A DNA stretch of 64,000 bases from Blastobasis lacticolella. Taxonomy: Eukaryota > Arthropoda > Insecta > Lepidoptera > Blastobasidae. The DNA is taken from NCBI GenBank assembly GCA_905147135.1, contig LR990050.1, positions 1,624,501 through 1,688,500 on the forward strand. Direction: 5' to 3'. Shown here piece after piece: positions 33,173-44,372 of the stretch. The notes under the pieces were generated by a model. It saw only the letters and a program-made list of their open reading frames with translations. It did not search any database and was not told where the DNA came from. Each line of letters starts with the position of its first letter. The stretch's first letter is position 1. A program made the position numbers and the translations under genes.

Positions 33173-33889
33173 GTAAAGCGGAGCAAATGTGCGTATGCTG
33201 TAAGAAACTGCCTCTCCTCTCTGCTCAACCATATGCACTGAAATTAAGCGGTGACGAGATACCTATAAATAAAGAAATATTATTGTTTTTTTAAAAACAT
33301 TTATCCTCTCCTTTCATGTCGTCTCCGCTTTGGCCTTAGGCCCGGACCAAAAGAAAGCAATTATCGTTATGATCTAAGGAAGTACATTATGTAGAGTGTA
33401 TTTGGTAGACCTAGACTTTGATTATCCCTTTGCGGGCTGCACATTTGTGTAATGTAAAAACATTTAATTGGCTTAGTTACTGACTTGTTATTAATTTACA
33501 ACCGTACATGCTCTTCGTTTTAAATAAAATAAGGTATATAATTGTGCAATATGTATTGGTGCGTCTTGAGGGTAAGCTGCTGGGTGTCATTCGACGGCTA
33601 CTTCCAAGGTCATTGGCGAGTCATCCCACTGCTTATTTCTTCTACTGCGACCAGAGTGATCGCTTTGCATCGCCCCGCAGATATCGCGCTGCGAGCGACA
33701 CCCCATCACTCTGAAATTTTGAGAAGGGTCGCAACTTCTTTGAGCATTCCGGCTCTGTTATTTGTACATTAGTAAAATATTATTTTATAAATAATGTTTA
33801 TTTGGTCGGTGACAAGGGATTCGTACTAAGGATTGATAAGTTTTATCGATGTCTCTAGTACGTCTATAGACGACAACTGCTTATGTTGT
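33173..33889. other. Unique DNA
   Basis: Overlapping frames at 33508-33772 have no motif. Nothing else is supported. Confidence 0.3.
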
Positions 33890-34030
33890 GGCGGTCACTC
33901 ATCTTCATGTCGCTTGTAGCATGTAATAGCACAAGTAGCATGAAAAAATAGCTTAATCCCGCCCATTTATCCCTACACACAATCGAGTTGACATGTCATT
34001 TGTCAAGCGGCATGAAGATGAGTAGGCGCC
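33890..34030. mobile_element. 141-bp MITE-like foldback
   Basis: The left arm 'ctcatcttcatgtcgctt' pairs with the right arm 'aagcggcatgaagatgag' (one mismatch). GGCG/CGCC lies at the extreme ends. No coding content. Target duplication not clear. Confidence 0.5.
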
Positions 34031-34142
34031 ATTAGTCGGGTCATAGACTTGTCTGCCATAAAAATACTACTTAAATCTAGCACCCGTAGTTTACGACAGT
34101 ACAGTTACAGAATATTCCCTTAATTCTAAAAATTTTTGTCTT

Positions 34143-34985
34143 ATTATAGACGGTAACTTATCGTGGCCTCCCCATATAAATGATGTAAGCAGGCGGATGT
34201 TCTTCTCCTTCCATTCGCTTAAAAGGCTTCAGTTTTTCTTACCTTTCAAAACTAAAATAATGCTTGCACAGACACTGTTGCTTCCGATCTTGGACTATGC
34301 CGACATATGTTATCTGGATGTAACTGAAGACCTCCTAAATAAGCTGGAACGTTTACAAAATCTTGCAATACGATTCATATTCGGGTTACGAAAGTACAAC
34401 CACGTCTCCGAATATCGTCAGCGCTTAAGTTGGCTACCTATAAACATATTGACCTTCTTATACAAGACCCTAGGGAATCAGATTTCAGTTGCCCCCTCCC
34501 CCTTCCCGTTCCCGGCCTCCTTGTATCACTAAAACCCTTCAGGTGCCATTATCAATAACGCATTTCTTTTTCAAGTAATTTTCTGTTCACGCGGCCCGGG
34601 TGTGGAATGATCTGCCATCTTCTATCCGTGACGCTCCATCTGCGTCATCATTTAAAAAGCGATTGAAAGAGCACTATCTCTCTTTACTTACCTGATAGTA
34701 TAGTATATGTATGTATATTATATTTATTTTATTTTGCATTAAATGTATTTAAATATCTGTAAAAATAAATATATTACACATATTACTTCAATTAAAATTT
34801 CAATTGCACGTATTACACCCCGACATTATGGTCTCTTCACGGAATGTGAGGTTGGCTGGAAGATATCCTTTAGGGATAAGCTCGCCTTTGTATTTTGTAT
34901 TGTGACTATGTTTCTAAAAGCTCGCCTTTGTATTTTGTATTGTGACTATGTTTCTAATATGTTATGTGCAAAAAAGAGTATAATA
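34143..34985 (+). pseudogene. LINE (CR1/jockey-like) ORF2 C-terminus and 3'UTR
   Basis: The frame from 34149 reads DGNLSWPPHINDVSRRMFFS, then LKRLQFFLPFKTKIMLAQTL, LLPILDYADICYLDV, LLNKLERLQNLAIRFIFGLR and YRQRLSWLPI. This is the region after the RT palm in non-LTR ORF2 proteins (…P-x-L-x-Y-x-D…L-x-x-L-x-x-L-Q-N-x-x-x-R). It terminates early at 34530-34532. A second frame (34579-34695) gives VHAARVWNDLPSSIRD and FKKRLKEHYLSLLT*, the true C-terminus, so at least one frameshift or deletion separates them. The 3'UTR contains the family-K hairpin (TATCCT-TTA-GGGATA, about 34865-34879). RT catalytic residues are absent, so it is dead. Confidence 0.8.
34878..34957 (+). repeat. Exact 40-bp tandem duplication in LINE 3'UTR
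   Basis: 'ctcgcctttgtattttgtat' plus the next 20 bases is repeated without change at 34881 and 34921. Identity implies a recent duplication or an assembly/polymerase-slippage event. Confidence 0.85.
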
Positions 34986-35810
34986 ATACTTTTCACTTCA
35001 CCATTAAAATGATCAATCCGTCCCACAGAACGATTTTACAACGAAAATTCCAAGGACTCGGCTATTATCTGTAAAACTCTGCCATTATCTGAAGGTGTTT
35101 TCACAGTAAACAGAAATCCATTAAGACATTAAAAATTGGACGTTAAACGTGGCAAGGGCCGGCGTCGGGGAAATCCCGGCAGGGCCATAACCTGGGACCA
35201 TTTTACGGCCGTCTCCCGAGGCGTCTTTTGCAATAATTAGAGTCTGAGGCAGATACCACACCAGGCGGGGCCCCCCATGTAATAATACCTACTTGGGAAA
35301 GTTACAGCGTAGGTTCAGAGAGCTTCATTTAAAGCACTTGATGTAAAGACAGCAGACTTTTGGGACTAGACCGGGATCCCCAGACCTCGCTACAGTCTCC
35401 TTCTGTAAGACATCCGGAAGCAAAACACTCGATTTCGAACACATCAATAGGTCAGAATTTTTTTACGTTAATGGAGCACCCAGAAAGCGACTACATACCT
35501 ACTTTTTCCATAATATTGTATTACACACACTTATGTCTTAAATAATGCAAATTACATTTTCGTCATATTTTAAAAAATAAATAATAGGACTAATATTCAA
35601 AATCACGAACATGGAGAACAACTGAAACACTTTCGCCGTTGTTAATACAAGAAATAAAAAATATTTTTTTATCTGTGCTTTCGCCCATATCTATCCCGGA
35701 GTAACAAAGAGGAGGATACCAAGTCGTTCAGACAAGCACGGCCGTACACCCTTTTCTCAAAGCAACTCATCGCATTTTCGAGCTCTTTACATTTGGACTA
35801 CTAGTGGACC
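34986..35810. other. Unique DNA with GC island at 35145-35280
   Basis: The island (ggcaagggccggcgtcgggg) is single-copy in the window and non-coding. The rest is AT-rich. Confidence 0.3.
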
Positions 35811-35968
35811 CGGCACGACTTCGTTCGCGTACACCTACCTTACCCCTACCTACCCTTTTTTCTAATTCATAACCTTCCTCTTAAATCACTCTATCTATTA
35901 ATGAAAACCGCATTAAAATCTATTGCGTCTGCATAGGGACAGACGGCGGGAAGCGACATTGTTTAATA
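35811..35968 (-). mobile_element. Helitron-like element H
   Basis: On the minus strand the element ends '...gtgccgggtccactag' followed by T, the Helitron CTAG|T terminus. The interior has 'cattaaaatctattgcgtct' and 'gacggcgggaagcgacattg' matching 16545-16960. The 5' TC end is not clear because SINE-F adjoins. Confidence 0.55.
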
Positions 35969-35971
35969 ATA

Positions 35972-36224
35972 ATAATAAATAATCGTGGAAAAATTCACAC
36001 AGCGCCATCTAGCCCCAAAGTAAGCAAAGCTTGTGTTATGGGTCCTAGATAACTGATAAACTACTTATATACTTTTAAATACATAATTATTATACATAGA
36101 ACACCCAGACCCGTAACAGAAACTAAAATTCATCATTTCAATTACTGCCCGGCCGGGGATCGAACCCGGGACCTCTTGCGTGGCAGACCGGCGGCATGTT
36201 GACCACTGAACCACTCAGGTCGTG
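35972..36224 (-). mobile_element. SINE-F (tRNA-Gly-like head), near-complete
   Basis: On the minus strand: 'gacctgagtggttcagtggt' (A box), GGTCTGCCACGC (GCC anticodon-like loop CTGCCAC), GGTCCCGGGTTCGATCCCCG (B box), then a body with 'ctgttacgggtctgggtgtt', 'acaagctttgcttactttgg' and 'gctagatggcgctgtgtgaa'. The tRNA anticodon stem is mispaired, so it is a SINE head, not a working tRNA. Confidence 0.75.
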
Positions 36225-36526
36225 TTTTATGCTACGTATTGATTTGACAGAAAGTATAATAATACTATTGCCCTCCCTGAGTACACACCTTTCCCACTGA
36301 GGGCGTATTCAATCGCAGTATTTACTGGCGGGATGAGCGCTGTGTTTACGACAATAAAATGCAGGGCCACGTAGCTGAGTGGGCCATATAAGGAATTAAT
36401 CTTGGGGGCCCATTCGATTCATTAGCTGAGGTAGTCCGGTAAGTGGATGGAGGAAGGATTTACGAGCCAGCGTTAGTGGGTCATAACATTATGGCATATT
36501 TAGATGCGCCAGTGTTATATATGGGT
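36225..36526. other. Unique DNA
   Basis: No supported feature. Confidence 0.3.
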
Positions 36527-36615
36527 TGGGATAAGGCCTTTGCCCACTACGAGTTTTGGTTTTTGTCGGAACTTTTTAATGTAATTATTCTTGTGTGAGC
36601 AATAAATAATTTTTA
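36527..36615 (+). mobile_element. LINE 3' end, family K, severely 5'-truncated
   Basis: It starts right after the hairpin (ataaggcctttgcccac) and continues 'tttgtcggaactttttaatg', 'taattattcttgtgtgagca', AATAAATAATTT. Almost identical to 16398-16490, so the subfamily was active fairly recently. Confidence 0.65.
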
Positions 36616-37560
36616 TAACCCGGGGAAAGATTAGATTGCTCGCGGATAACAAAGGAGCTAAATTTGACTGATAGTCAACAATCAATATAAACAATGACAA
36701 TGACGCCATCACTACATTACACCGATAGTTTTTTTAAACTGTGCTTTGTGGCTCTGGGTGATTTAAGCAGAATGCGTTGATGTGAATTAGTACATACTTA
36801 TCATATTATGTACACTTATTAGAATTATAGAGCTCTATAAATCTAATATCTAATATTATGAAAAATTCAATGCAACAGCAAGAAGACAACCACCATGACT
36901 TCCGGTTCCAGTGAGATTTATTTCAAAGGATGGGACGGTGAAATAATCGGTGTCGCAATTAGTAAACTTGTTCTGAATTACGTGGCGAAGTGTGGACACT
37001 GACTGAACGGTAGCGCGTCGTCGCATCGCAGATTTGTACGGTGCGGTAGCACATTCAGATAATTCCGCGATGCACTGTACGACGTCGTAGATTTCTACGA
37101 TGCGTCGTCGTGCCAAAATGCTGTGACCTACCCTTAGGAAGGTACGTTCTGCCTGAGTGGCAAACTGTACTTTTTAATTTTTAAGATACGTAGAATGTTC
37201 GCAATACCTCAAAGTTTCGAGAAACCCCGCATTTAATAATGAGTAAGTGGAGTCGACAATCTTGTCTGAAGCCGACGTATATTTTCATAAATATTTGGCC
37301 GCTGCGATCTCCATGGCAGCAATCGAGACGAATCCAAAGAAATGCACAATTTATTTAGCGGAGAGGACGATCTATTGTTAATGAGGGTATGATTACAAAA
37401 ATAAGATTTATTTTCTCCAAAGCTCAACGGTTGCGTCCAGTCTAGCCATGAAGTATAATCTTATTAGTCGTCACTGTGACAACGCACCTGCTACTTTTGC
37501 AAGTTTTGTAAGTGTCAAAAGTATATGGCGACACAGGGCCTGTACGCAAAATGACGCGTT
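36616..37560. other. Unique DNA
   Basis: 36980-37110 carries a CGTCGT/GCATCG-rich patch (acgacgtcgtagatttctac), possibly an old inverted-repeat element. No gene is supported. Confidence 0.3.
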
Positions 37561-37640
37561 TTATTAGAGATTATGCCAATGTTTAGCCTACATATGTTTA
37601 AATAAATAATGAATGAATGAAATATCTTTATTGATTAGAT
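37561..37640 (+). repeat. LINE/SINE 3' tail with (GAAT)n
   Basis: 'taaataaataatgaatgaatgaaat' is a microsatellite-type tail. The body is unrecognised. Confidence 0.35.
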
Positions 37641-37671
37641 CATTATAGAATCCAAAAACATGTTATGTTTA

Positions 37672-38205
37672 GCAGGGTCACGGAGGTCAGATGGAAATCC
37701 TCATTATCATCATCATCTACTGGTCTAAGAGATCTCCACAAAGGATCTCCGTTCCTGTGATTTCCGAATCCAGTTGGTACCTGCGATCTTTAGCACGTCA
37801 TCCGTCTACCTTGTGGGAGGCCTCCCCACGCTGCGTCTTCCGGTACGTGGTCGCCACTCGAGAACTTTACTGCCCCATCGGCCATCTGTTCTTCGAGCTA
37901 TGTGCCTTGCCCACTGCCACTTCTCAGTCTGGCAATCCTTAGATGTCCTATGTCGGTGATCTTGGTTCGCTTGCGGATCTCCTCATTTCTAATTCGATCG
38001 CGCAACGAGACTCCGAGCATAGCCCTTTCCATTGACCTTTGGGTAACAGTGAGCTTTCTTATAAGGGTCAGAATGAGTCACTATGGATGGCAGTTACTCC
38101 ACTGTAACTACCTGATCTGCCAAATTCTGGATCATGGTCAAGGCGGACCCCGGATCCTCGTGCGCGAGAGCATAACCGGTACATTAACGCCAAGATGATG
38201 TTTTT
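37672..38205 (+). mobile_element. SINE-E split by a reverse RTE copy
   Basis: 'gcagggtcacggaggtcaga' upstream and 'ggatggcagttactccactg', 'gatctgccaaattctggatc', 'aaccggtacattaacgcc' downstream are adjacent parts of SINE-E separated by about 390 bp of RTE sequence. Confidence 0.65.
37691..38075 (-). pseudogene. 5'-truncated RTE-type LINE, nested
   Basis: It starts with the reverse tail (tcattatcatcatcat), then the inverse of the GRPPTRW region (gtctaccttgtgggaggcct) and of the K-W-x-W-A-G-H region (gccttgcccactgccacttc), and further upstream coding text to 'gataagaaagctc...' inverse. It has no uninterrupted frame on the minus strand. Confidence 0.6.
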
Positions 38206-38940
38206 AATGTTTAGCTGCGTAGATTTATGTCTGTTCTGGGAATAGTAGATATACCTATAGACATTTCATCAGATGGGCTGTGTGTACTGTTCCTTCTAAG
38301 TACAGACTTAGCGAAACTATAAAGGGGGTTAAAAAGGGGGCTTAATGCGAGCGAAGACCTTGATAACAAAAAGGTATTAACAGAGTTTTATTAGCGGAAT
38401 GACAACATAGATGGCGCTGGCTGTTCTCTAATGAAAACTCGCAGAGGCCACGTAACACGACGGCCTGTGGGCATTAGCTGTAATGAAAACTTTCATAACG
38501 CGCCCTCCACTGCACTTTGATATAAAAGCAACACATTAAACTTATGAAAACAATAAAAGAAGAGGAACGGAGCTAAATCACGTTATAATTGTTTGCGGGA
38601 ACAAAAGTTTTTGCGCGGCCACTAATGAATACATCGCACGTAAGTTGTGAAGTTGGTCGTGCTATTGGGGGAATTGTTTTGAAGAAATGTGGAAGCAGAT
38701 AAAAAGCATGTTTTGGTGCTTGGGTCCTTTGAAACTCGAAGTATTGATGTGATGTTTTAAGAGTCTCGTGTTTTGCGAATGTGGTCTTTATAGATTAGAA
38801 TATTTGGAGAATATTATGAATGACATTGAGATACAGGTGTACAAGATTTTCAAAATCATACTGTCCAAGGAACGAACCTTGTGTGAAAACTTAATGGGTA
38901 CCGGTTTCGTACAAGGAAGAAAAATTCCAAAGGGGAATTA
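38206..38940. other. Unique DNA
   Basis: No supported feature. Confidence 0.3.
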
Positions 38941-39029
38941 AAGCGGTGGAAATGCGCTTCCTACGCATCCCTGTGGGGTCGCCCTAGGTGATATAAAGAT
39001 TAATGTGATATTTGAGAATAGTTGTTCTA

Positions 39030-39182
39030 AACTAAAGGCTAATGTGGTAACTAGGATTGAAATAGGGCTGCTGAGATGGTTTAAAGCGGAGAGGATGGAT
39101 GAAAGACAGCTTAAGAAATGCATCTATCGTGTGAATGTGAATGCACTGGTCCACAGAGATGATTCTCCAAGAAGAGCAAGTC
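39030..39182 (+). pseudogene. Non-LTR retrotransposon RT C-terminal fragment
   Basis: One frame reads TRIEIGLLRWFKAERMDERQ, then LKKCIYRVNVNALVHRDD. The I-G-x-L-R-W-F-(GHV)-E-R-M pattern is a well-known C-terminal motif of insect non-LTR RT proteins. Here GHV is degraded to KA. No catalytic domain is present. Confidence 0.55.
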
Positions 39183-39690
39183 AAAAATACCATTAACCTA
39201 TATTCGTTTTATTAAAAAAAACTAAAGGCTTATCCAGACGGTAGGAAGTGCAATTCAGCTGTTGATGTTGATAGAAATACGCTTGCAGCCACAGAAACAG
39301 AAAATAAACAGTATTGCAATGCGTACAGATATCACGGACAGCCAACAAATACAGAGTGCAGATAATAATACCGATGCAGCGAATGCCTGGTGCAAATTAC
39401 ACGGATCGCTCGCGGGCCGGACAAAGGCAGCGCCAGTAATGGAACCCGAATGGAATGGAAAATTTTCTACACCCTTTGTTATATCTTTTTTTTGTGTCCT
39501 TTGTAATTCGTTTTCGTTCGTTCGCTATTCTCCTTCGGCGCATTTCGGCTAGCTCCGCCATTGTCGTATCCGATTTTAAATTACGACCCGGCGTTCGATA
39601 CTTCTCCTCAAATTTATGTGAACGATTTTATTCTCTATTTGATATGCGTGAATTGTGAGGTAGGGTGAGCCAAGAAATTAATTAGAAAAC
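39183..39690. other. Unique DNA with intermediate-GC island
   Basis: 39390-39620 is CpG-richer and single-copy. Open frames there have no motif. Confidence 0.3.
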
Positions 39691-39895
39691 AGATTTTCGT
39701 GGGACGGCCCCCTCTGATGTGGTGGACGGGAATGGCGAAGCTTGTGGAGTGAGACCAATTACCCGAACGGACAACCGAAGATAGAATATCATGGCGCCTT
39801 AGGATGAGGAGAGTCGACCCCACCTAACGTGGGCTTTGTTTCTATAGTCAGACTAACCAGGCATTTGACCGCCACCTCACCGGCAGGCTAATTGC
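39691..39895 (+). pseudogene. RTE-like C-terminal fragment and family G relic
   Basis: 'gtgggacggccccctctgat' reads GRPPLMWWTGMAKL. A second frame gives TEDRISWRLRMRRVDPT, the DR-x-x-W-R / D-P end motif. 39852-39892 repeats the family G text 'tttgaccgccacctcacc'. Confidence 0.45.
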
Positions 39896-40690
39896 GTAAC
39901 TCTGTTGCTAACAATTCTATGATTTCAATGTATGATATAGTTACTTTTACGTATCATCGATTTCATTATTTCAGTTGCTAACGAAGTTCCATTACAATAA
40001 ACAGAAACGATTAAATATTTGATACATTATCGCAACAGTAACTTCAATAATAGAAATCAGATAATTGTTAGTAAAAGAGTTACGTAAATAGCCGACTGGT
40101 GGTAAGTGACGATGCGGTTACGAACATAAGGACAAGATAAAGAAAATGATAGTTTTTCGTGTTTGATATCGTTTAAACTCCCGCTTCCGTCATTGGGGCA
40201 CAAAGTACATAATAATATACAAACCGTCATGTCATGATTAGAGATATATACTTAGAGAAGCAAACATTCACATTGGGCCTATTTTATCAGTCAATCAAAT
40301 TTGATAGAGACTCTTTATTAATTCAAGGCCACCGACATGGCTTATGACGACTGTTAGAAATCAATTGCAACAGGAAACGTGCGTCCTATGAAGCACACGT
40401 GGTTAATGAAGAAACGGAAAAAACCCGTTAGTAAAGAAGGCAGCCTATTTAGACTTTGGACCATTCTGATTTGTATTTCATTTCATTTCATTTCATCCAT
40501 AATGATAGTGATGCTGGCTGACACACGAAGGGCGTTCAATATAATTATAGTGAGTGCCGGAATATTGATTGGATTTAAAATAAAAAATATTAATTGTTGT
40601 TAAAAACGCACTAAAACTAAAATCGATTGCAACATTTGTATCTAACAGACAAGAAAGCGACCTATTATGTAAAACGTGATGAAAGAAAGA
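39896..40690. other. AT-rich unique DNA with (TTTCA)4
   Basis: A pentamer run lies at about 40475-40496. No gene is supported. Confidence 0.4.
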
Positions 40691-40757
40691 ATTGAAATAT
40701 ATTTTTTTTTATAAAATAATAGTGTTTTGTTTGCAATCAGTCGTAACGTTGTCGAAA

Positions 40758-41131
40758 ATGGAAAATAAAACTGAAATGCAGTATATGAGTTTGAAAAACA
40801 TCACTACCGAACGAATTAATCGAGACTTACAGAATACTTTGAATACTTTAGTGGCGAATGCTCAGAACATCCACCAAACACTACCCTTACTTGGGCCACC
40901 CACTACAATGGTAGTGACAGAAGAAACGGTTAAAAAGCCAGTAAAATTGTTTTAGCAGATCGTCGCGTCATGATACGTTTTATGGGCGAATAAACAAAGA
41001 TTACGACGGTTAGTTTGTATAGCATTTTACACAAAGGCTTGTGTGTGAAAAAAGTAGCCGCGCGCAAGGTTCCCAGAATGCTTACCGATGCTCAAAAACA
41101 AAGAGTTTTAGGTGCTCAGTATGAAGAGTAA
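40758..41131 (+). pseudogene. Degraded mariner-family transposase (N-terminal part)
   Basis: The first frame (40758-40955) ends ...PTTMVVTEETVKKPVKLF and then stops. Shifting frame at about 40945 the text continues KIVLADRRVMIR, a premature stop, TKITTVSLYSILHKG and LCVKKVAARKVPRMLTDAQK-QRV. The order (V)T-E-E-T-V-K-K, (V)L-A-D-R-R-V, S-L-x-x-I-L-H-K, K-K-V-x-A-R-x-V-P-R-M-L-T-x-x-Q-K-Q-R is the mariner N-terminal DNA-binding region plus linker (WVPHEL-like motif as KVPRML, W lost). The D,D(34)D catalytic domain is missing. At least one frameshift and two stops mean no function. No terminal inverted repeats were identified. Confidence 0.7.
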
Positions 41132-41227
41132 ACAAGGAAAGGATTTAAAGATTAGAAAAAATATATTCCAAGTGTAGATAACAAAAACATAATTCAGTAC
41201 AGTTAAAATCAGTGAGACAGTAGAGCA

Positions 41228-41276
41228 AACGTGGCCTTATCGCTACAAACATCTCTTCCAGGCAACCTTCGAAGAA
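41228..41276 (-). repeat. LINE 3' stem-loop (family K), degraded
   Basis: On the minus strand 'ggttgcctggaagagatg' then '...agcgataaggccac'. The left stem arm has decayed. Confidence 0.5.
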
Positions 41277-43085
41277 ATGTAGAAGAGAGATAGAACTACA
41301 GATAGACCAAGTGTATTAGACGCTTAAAATACGATTATATCGAAAATTAATATAATTTTAATTTTAATTTGACCGGTAAAATGCTGGTGGCGGGTAGGTC
41401 GGTGTGCTGCCTACTGTGCACGAGTCCCAAAGATATTCGAACCTCGGTTGTTCAATTACTAGGCTTACCACTATTCTGTCACGGGGCACAAGGTGCATCG
41501 TATATTCAGCTTTATGTTGTGGACGTTCCAGCTTTCCGAACAAGCCGCTTCAGTTAATATTGAAGACAGAATGGGTTCAACGAATATATGTGCATACAAT
41601 GTGAATCTCTGGAGAGACTCATGAAAAGACGTCCAACATAATTGTCAATCATATTTTACAGTTTAGAACATCCATAGGTTACTATTTACAACTTACAACG
41701 ACGATTTTTTCACTATAGGTACATTACAACGTCTCGGTTTCGATTGCTGGCTTCAAAGAGTTGTTTAATACTGTACGTACTGTCTGATACATCAGATCGG
41801 TACCGAAATAGCTTACTGATCTAAACGTACTGCTTTCACCATTACCATTCTTCACTACCCCGAGATATTTCAACATTGTAACTAAAGTAAACTAGGTTAT
41901 TGAGAAGTGCAGCATTGTTCGAAACTGCTGGGAGTCAGCTGAGACGGGTTCGCGGGCTGTTTACCCCGGAGAGCTCTGGAACGCCTGTTAAAAAGAAATT
42001 TAAAATCGTTTACGCAACTTACCTTGTGGCTGCTTCGCCGGCCATATGCGCCAACGAAGCGTAGCTACAATTGTTACCGGACGTAGTATGATGGTTTTAT
42101 ACATAAATTTCCGTGATTTTGTATTTATTTCATAGTTAAACAGAGTTATGTACATTTTTCTTGTTATTGTTAAGCTTTTGTATCCCGGGACATCATAAGT
42201 TTTCAAGCTGAGATACATCATATCTAGATGGCGAAGATGGCTAAGATTTAAATGTTTTAACAAGCTTTAATTTAACTTACACTGTTCAGAAGTATGCTTG
42301 TACGTGAAAATTTGCAAACTATCGTTCTACCGTTTATTGGTGTCCGATTGAGCTGAAATTTGGTATACCTAAGTTACTTGGATGACAATGTATTCATATG
42401 GCACCATAGAGCGGGTCTGATGATGGAGTCGGAAGGTGGTCATAGAAACTAATGAACGCAATAAGGTAACCCCATCGTGTTTTGGCTCTTTCGAATGCTC
42501 TTGATGATTAGTTACTATACCTTGCGAGAAAAGCTTATTATAAATATTATTAGCCAAAAATTGCTTAGGGCAGCATCGATCCCCCACCACCGCCTTTAAA
42601 AGCAAGCGCACAGCCGCATGCAGCCTTTTCGCTTCTCAGTCGTCGGTGGGTAAAGTGGTTGGCATCGACACTGTAGCTCGTCTCATTGTTTTGTTTTATC
42701 TACTGTTTTCTATACTGTGTGTGAGTGTTTGAAAATTAACGGTTGTTTGCTTGTTCACTTATAATTTTGAATATTGTGTCGATTTAGTGATAATTTATGA
42801 AATTAATGTATTTCGAATTATATTTGTCTTAGTTTGTTACAAAGTAGCCTTTTTTATTTATTCGTCACATCTGGTTCCTAAAAATATATTTTTCATTTGA
42901 GAACCTATTTGAGTTTTTCGCGTTCTAGATGACTGTCTGGATTCTATTCCTCGTGATGCTAATGCAGACCTTACAACCTATAACCTGAGCTGCCGAACGC
43001 TGTGCGAGTTGGAAATTAATTTGTACCTAGAGGTACTGGGTGGTTTCTTTTAAACCACTAAGGTGGCTGAGTTTTCTTGTGGTGT
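41277..43085. other. Unique DNA
   Basis: A weak core-promoter-like arrangement (TTTAAAAG at 42595, TCAGT at 42636, GTGAGT at about 42720) was seen but the spacing is too long to rely on. No coding frame has a motif. Confidence 0.25.
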
Positions 43086-43089
43086 CAGG

Positions 43090-43295
43090 AACAAATGCCT
43101 GGCCATGCCACTCCTCAGGCACGAGAAGGAGAGGTCGGCCCTTGAAGCGATGGCTTGACGTCATTAAGAATTATATGCGTCCCACTAGCTCGCCGTTAAG
43201 GATGCCGAAGACCGAGCGAAGAGAGCCACGAAGAGTAGGAAGGCGGACCCTGGGTCCTCGGGTACTGCGCGGGTACGCAACCGCGACGTAGCGCA
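43090..43295 (+). pseudogene. RTE-like LINE C-terminal fragment
   Basis: The frame reads GTRRRGRPLKRWLDVIKNYM, the G-R-P-x-x-R-W-x-D-V block, followed in shifted phases by 'gatgccgaagaccgagcgaa' (EDRA) and 'aaggcggaccctgg' (ADPG). Frameshifted and truncated. Confidence 0.55.
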
Positions 43296-43520
43296 AAGAT
43301 CAAGATAATAGTTGAATAATAACTGATGCTATTACAGTTCGGGAAAACATTGTGAATAAACCACATTCCGAATCGTGTAACCGTAATCCAATTTAGTTAG
43401 GTTTCCTCGCTATCAGGGTCACGAAGTTAAGATGGCTGTCGCTCTATTGTATTACCTGATCTGCTAAAACTTGGATCATAGTCAAGGCGGCCTCCAGCGT
43501 TCGCGCGCGAAGGTGCTTCT
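43296..43520 (+). mobile_element. SINE-E, headless copy
   Basis: 'ataactgatgctattacagt', 'taaccgtaatccaatttagt', 'acctgatctgctaaaacttg' and 'gatcatagtcaaggcggc' match the SINE-E body. It directly follows the RTE fragment, so the RTE copy may sit in the SINE head. Confidence 0.6.
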
Positions 43521-43611
43521 AGAATATTTTTTTATTTATGACGATTACCGCGTTCCACCAAGTACGTTCATTTGTTACAGTGCAACATAAGCAATCACAT
43601 ATTATACATAG

Positions 43612-43815
43612 ACCTTTCTCCCACGCACACTAAGGTTGTGAAATGAACTACCTAGAGAGGTTTTTCCTAGAGAGTACAATATGGAGTTCTTCATGAAAGG
43701 AGTGAAGAGGATATTACGCGTGGGTGATGCCCATTATAAACATCCATAGGCTGCAGTGACTGCTTTCAATCAGGCAGGCCGTAAGCTTGTTTGCCATCTT
43801 AGTGGTATAAAAAAA
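43612..43815 (+). mobile_element. LINE 3' end related to LINE-A
   Basis: 'gttgtgaaatgaactaccta' (W-N-E-L-P with W decayed), 'gagtacaatatggagttctt', 'ggctgcagtgactgctttca', 'gcaggccgtaagcttgtttg' and an A-rich end. The order of modules equals LINE-A but the sequence is a different subfamily. Confidence 0.5.
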
Positions 43816-44254
43816 CTATATATATTCCAGATACGTCTTCGGCACTACGTATTCCCAGCACATTGTTAAGGCTTCCCAGAACCTTACTCTGACTAACAAG
43901 CTCTTGTGGGCGAGTGCAGAGCCCCTTCACACGCAAATCGTTGCCTGGAACGAGCACCTTGCTTTGAACGTGCTAAGGAGAATAGTAGTACCTACCTATA
44001 GAGTCCTTAGATATGAAGCCGGAAACGTTTACGTCAAATTGTAAAGGCCATATAGGGTTAGCACATGGTTAGCGTGGTAAAATATGCAAATGAGCTAGTT
44101 TTTAGTAGTGCCTTGTAGTTCGTCGAGACTGTCGCATACGAGTGACATTAGGCACAAAAAATCTTATGTAATTGTAATTTATTTTGCTATATTTCTTCCT
44201 TTATTTTTAGGTATTTTGGAAACTAATAGTCACTACTCAGTAGAACCTTAACAA
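43816..44254. other. Unique DNA
   Basis: No supported feature. Confidence 0.3.
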
Positions 44255-44372
44255 TAACACCTGAACCTTTTTCATGAATCACTCTGGCTATTGGTGAAAA
44301 CCGCATAAAAATCCGTGTAGTAGATTTTGACAGACAGACAGCCGCGGTGTGGGACTTTATTTACCTACAGTT
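44255..44372 (-). mobile_element. Helitron-like element H fragment
   Basis: 'aatcactctggctattggtg', 'aaaaccgcataaaaatccgt' and 'gacagacagacagccgcgg' parallel 35870-35965. CTAG is not retained. Confidence 0.45.

Noticed and set aside
36150..36224. Functional tRNA-Gly(GCC) gene
   Set aside because: A and B boxes and the anticodon-like loop are present, but the anticodon stem is mispaired, the acceptor stem does not pair, and the sequence continues into a conserved SINE body found in other copies.
40758..40955. A neat small host gene: good Kozak start (gaaaATGg), 65 codons, acceptor-like AG just upstream, AATAAA downstream
   Set aside because: The C-terminal residues and the text after the stop, read with one frameshift, match the mariner transposase N-terminal region in order, so it is a transposon pseudogene.
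42590..42730. Core promoter (TTTAAAAG, TCAGT, GTGAGT)
   Set aside because: The TATA-like to initiator distance is about 43 bp, longer than normal, and nothing else supports transcription.
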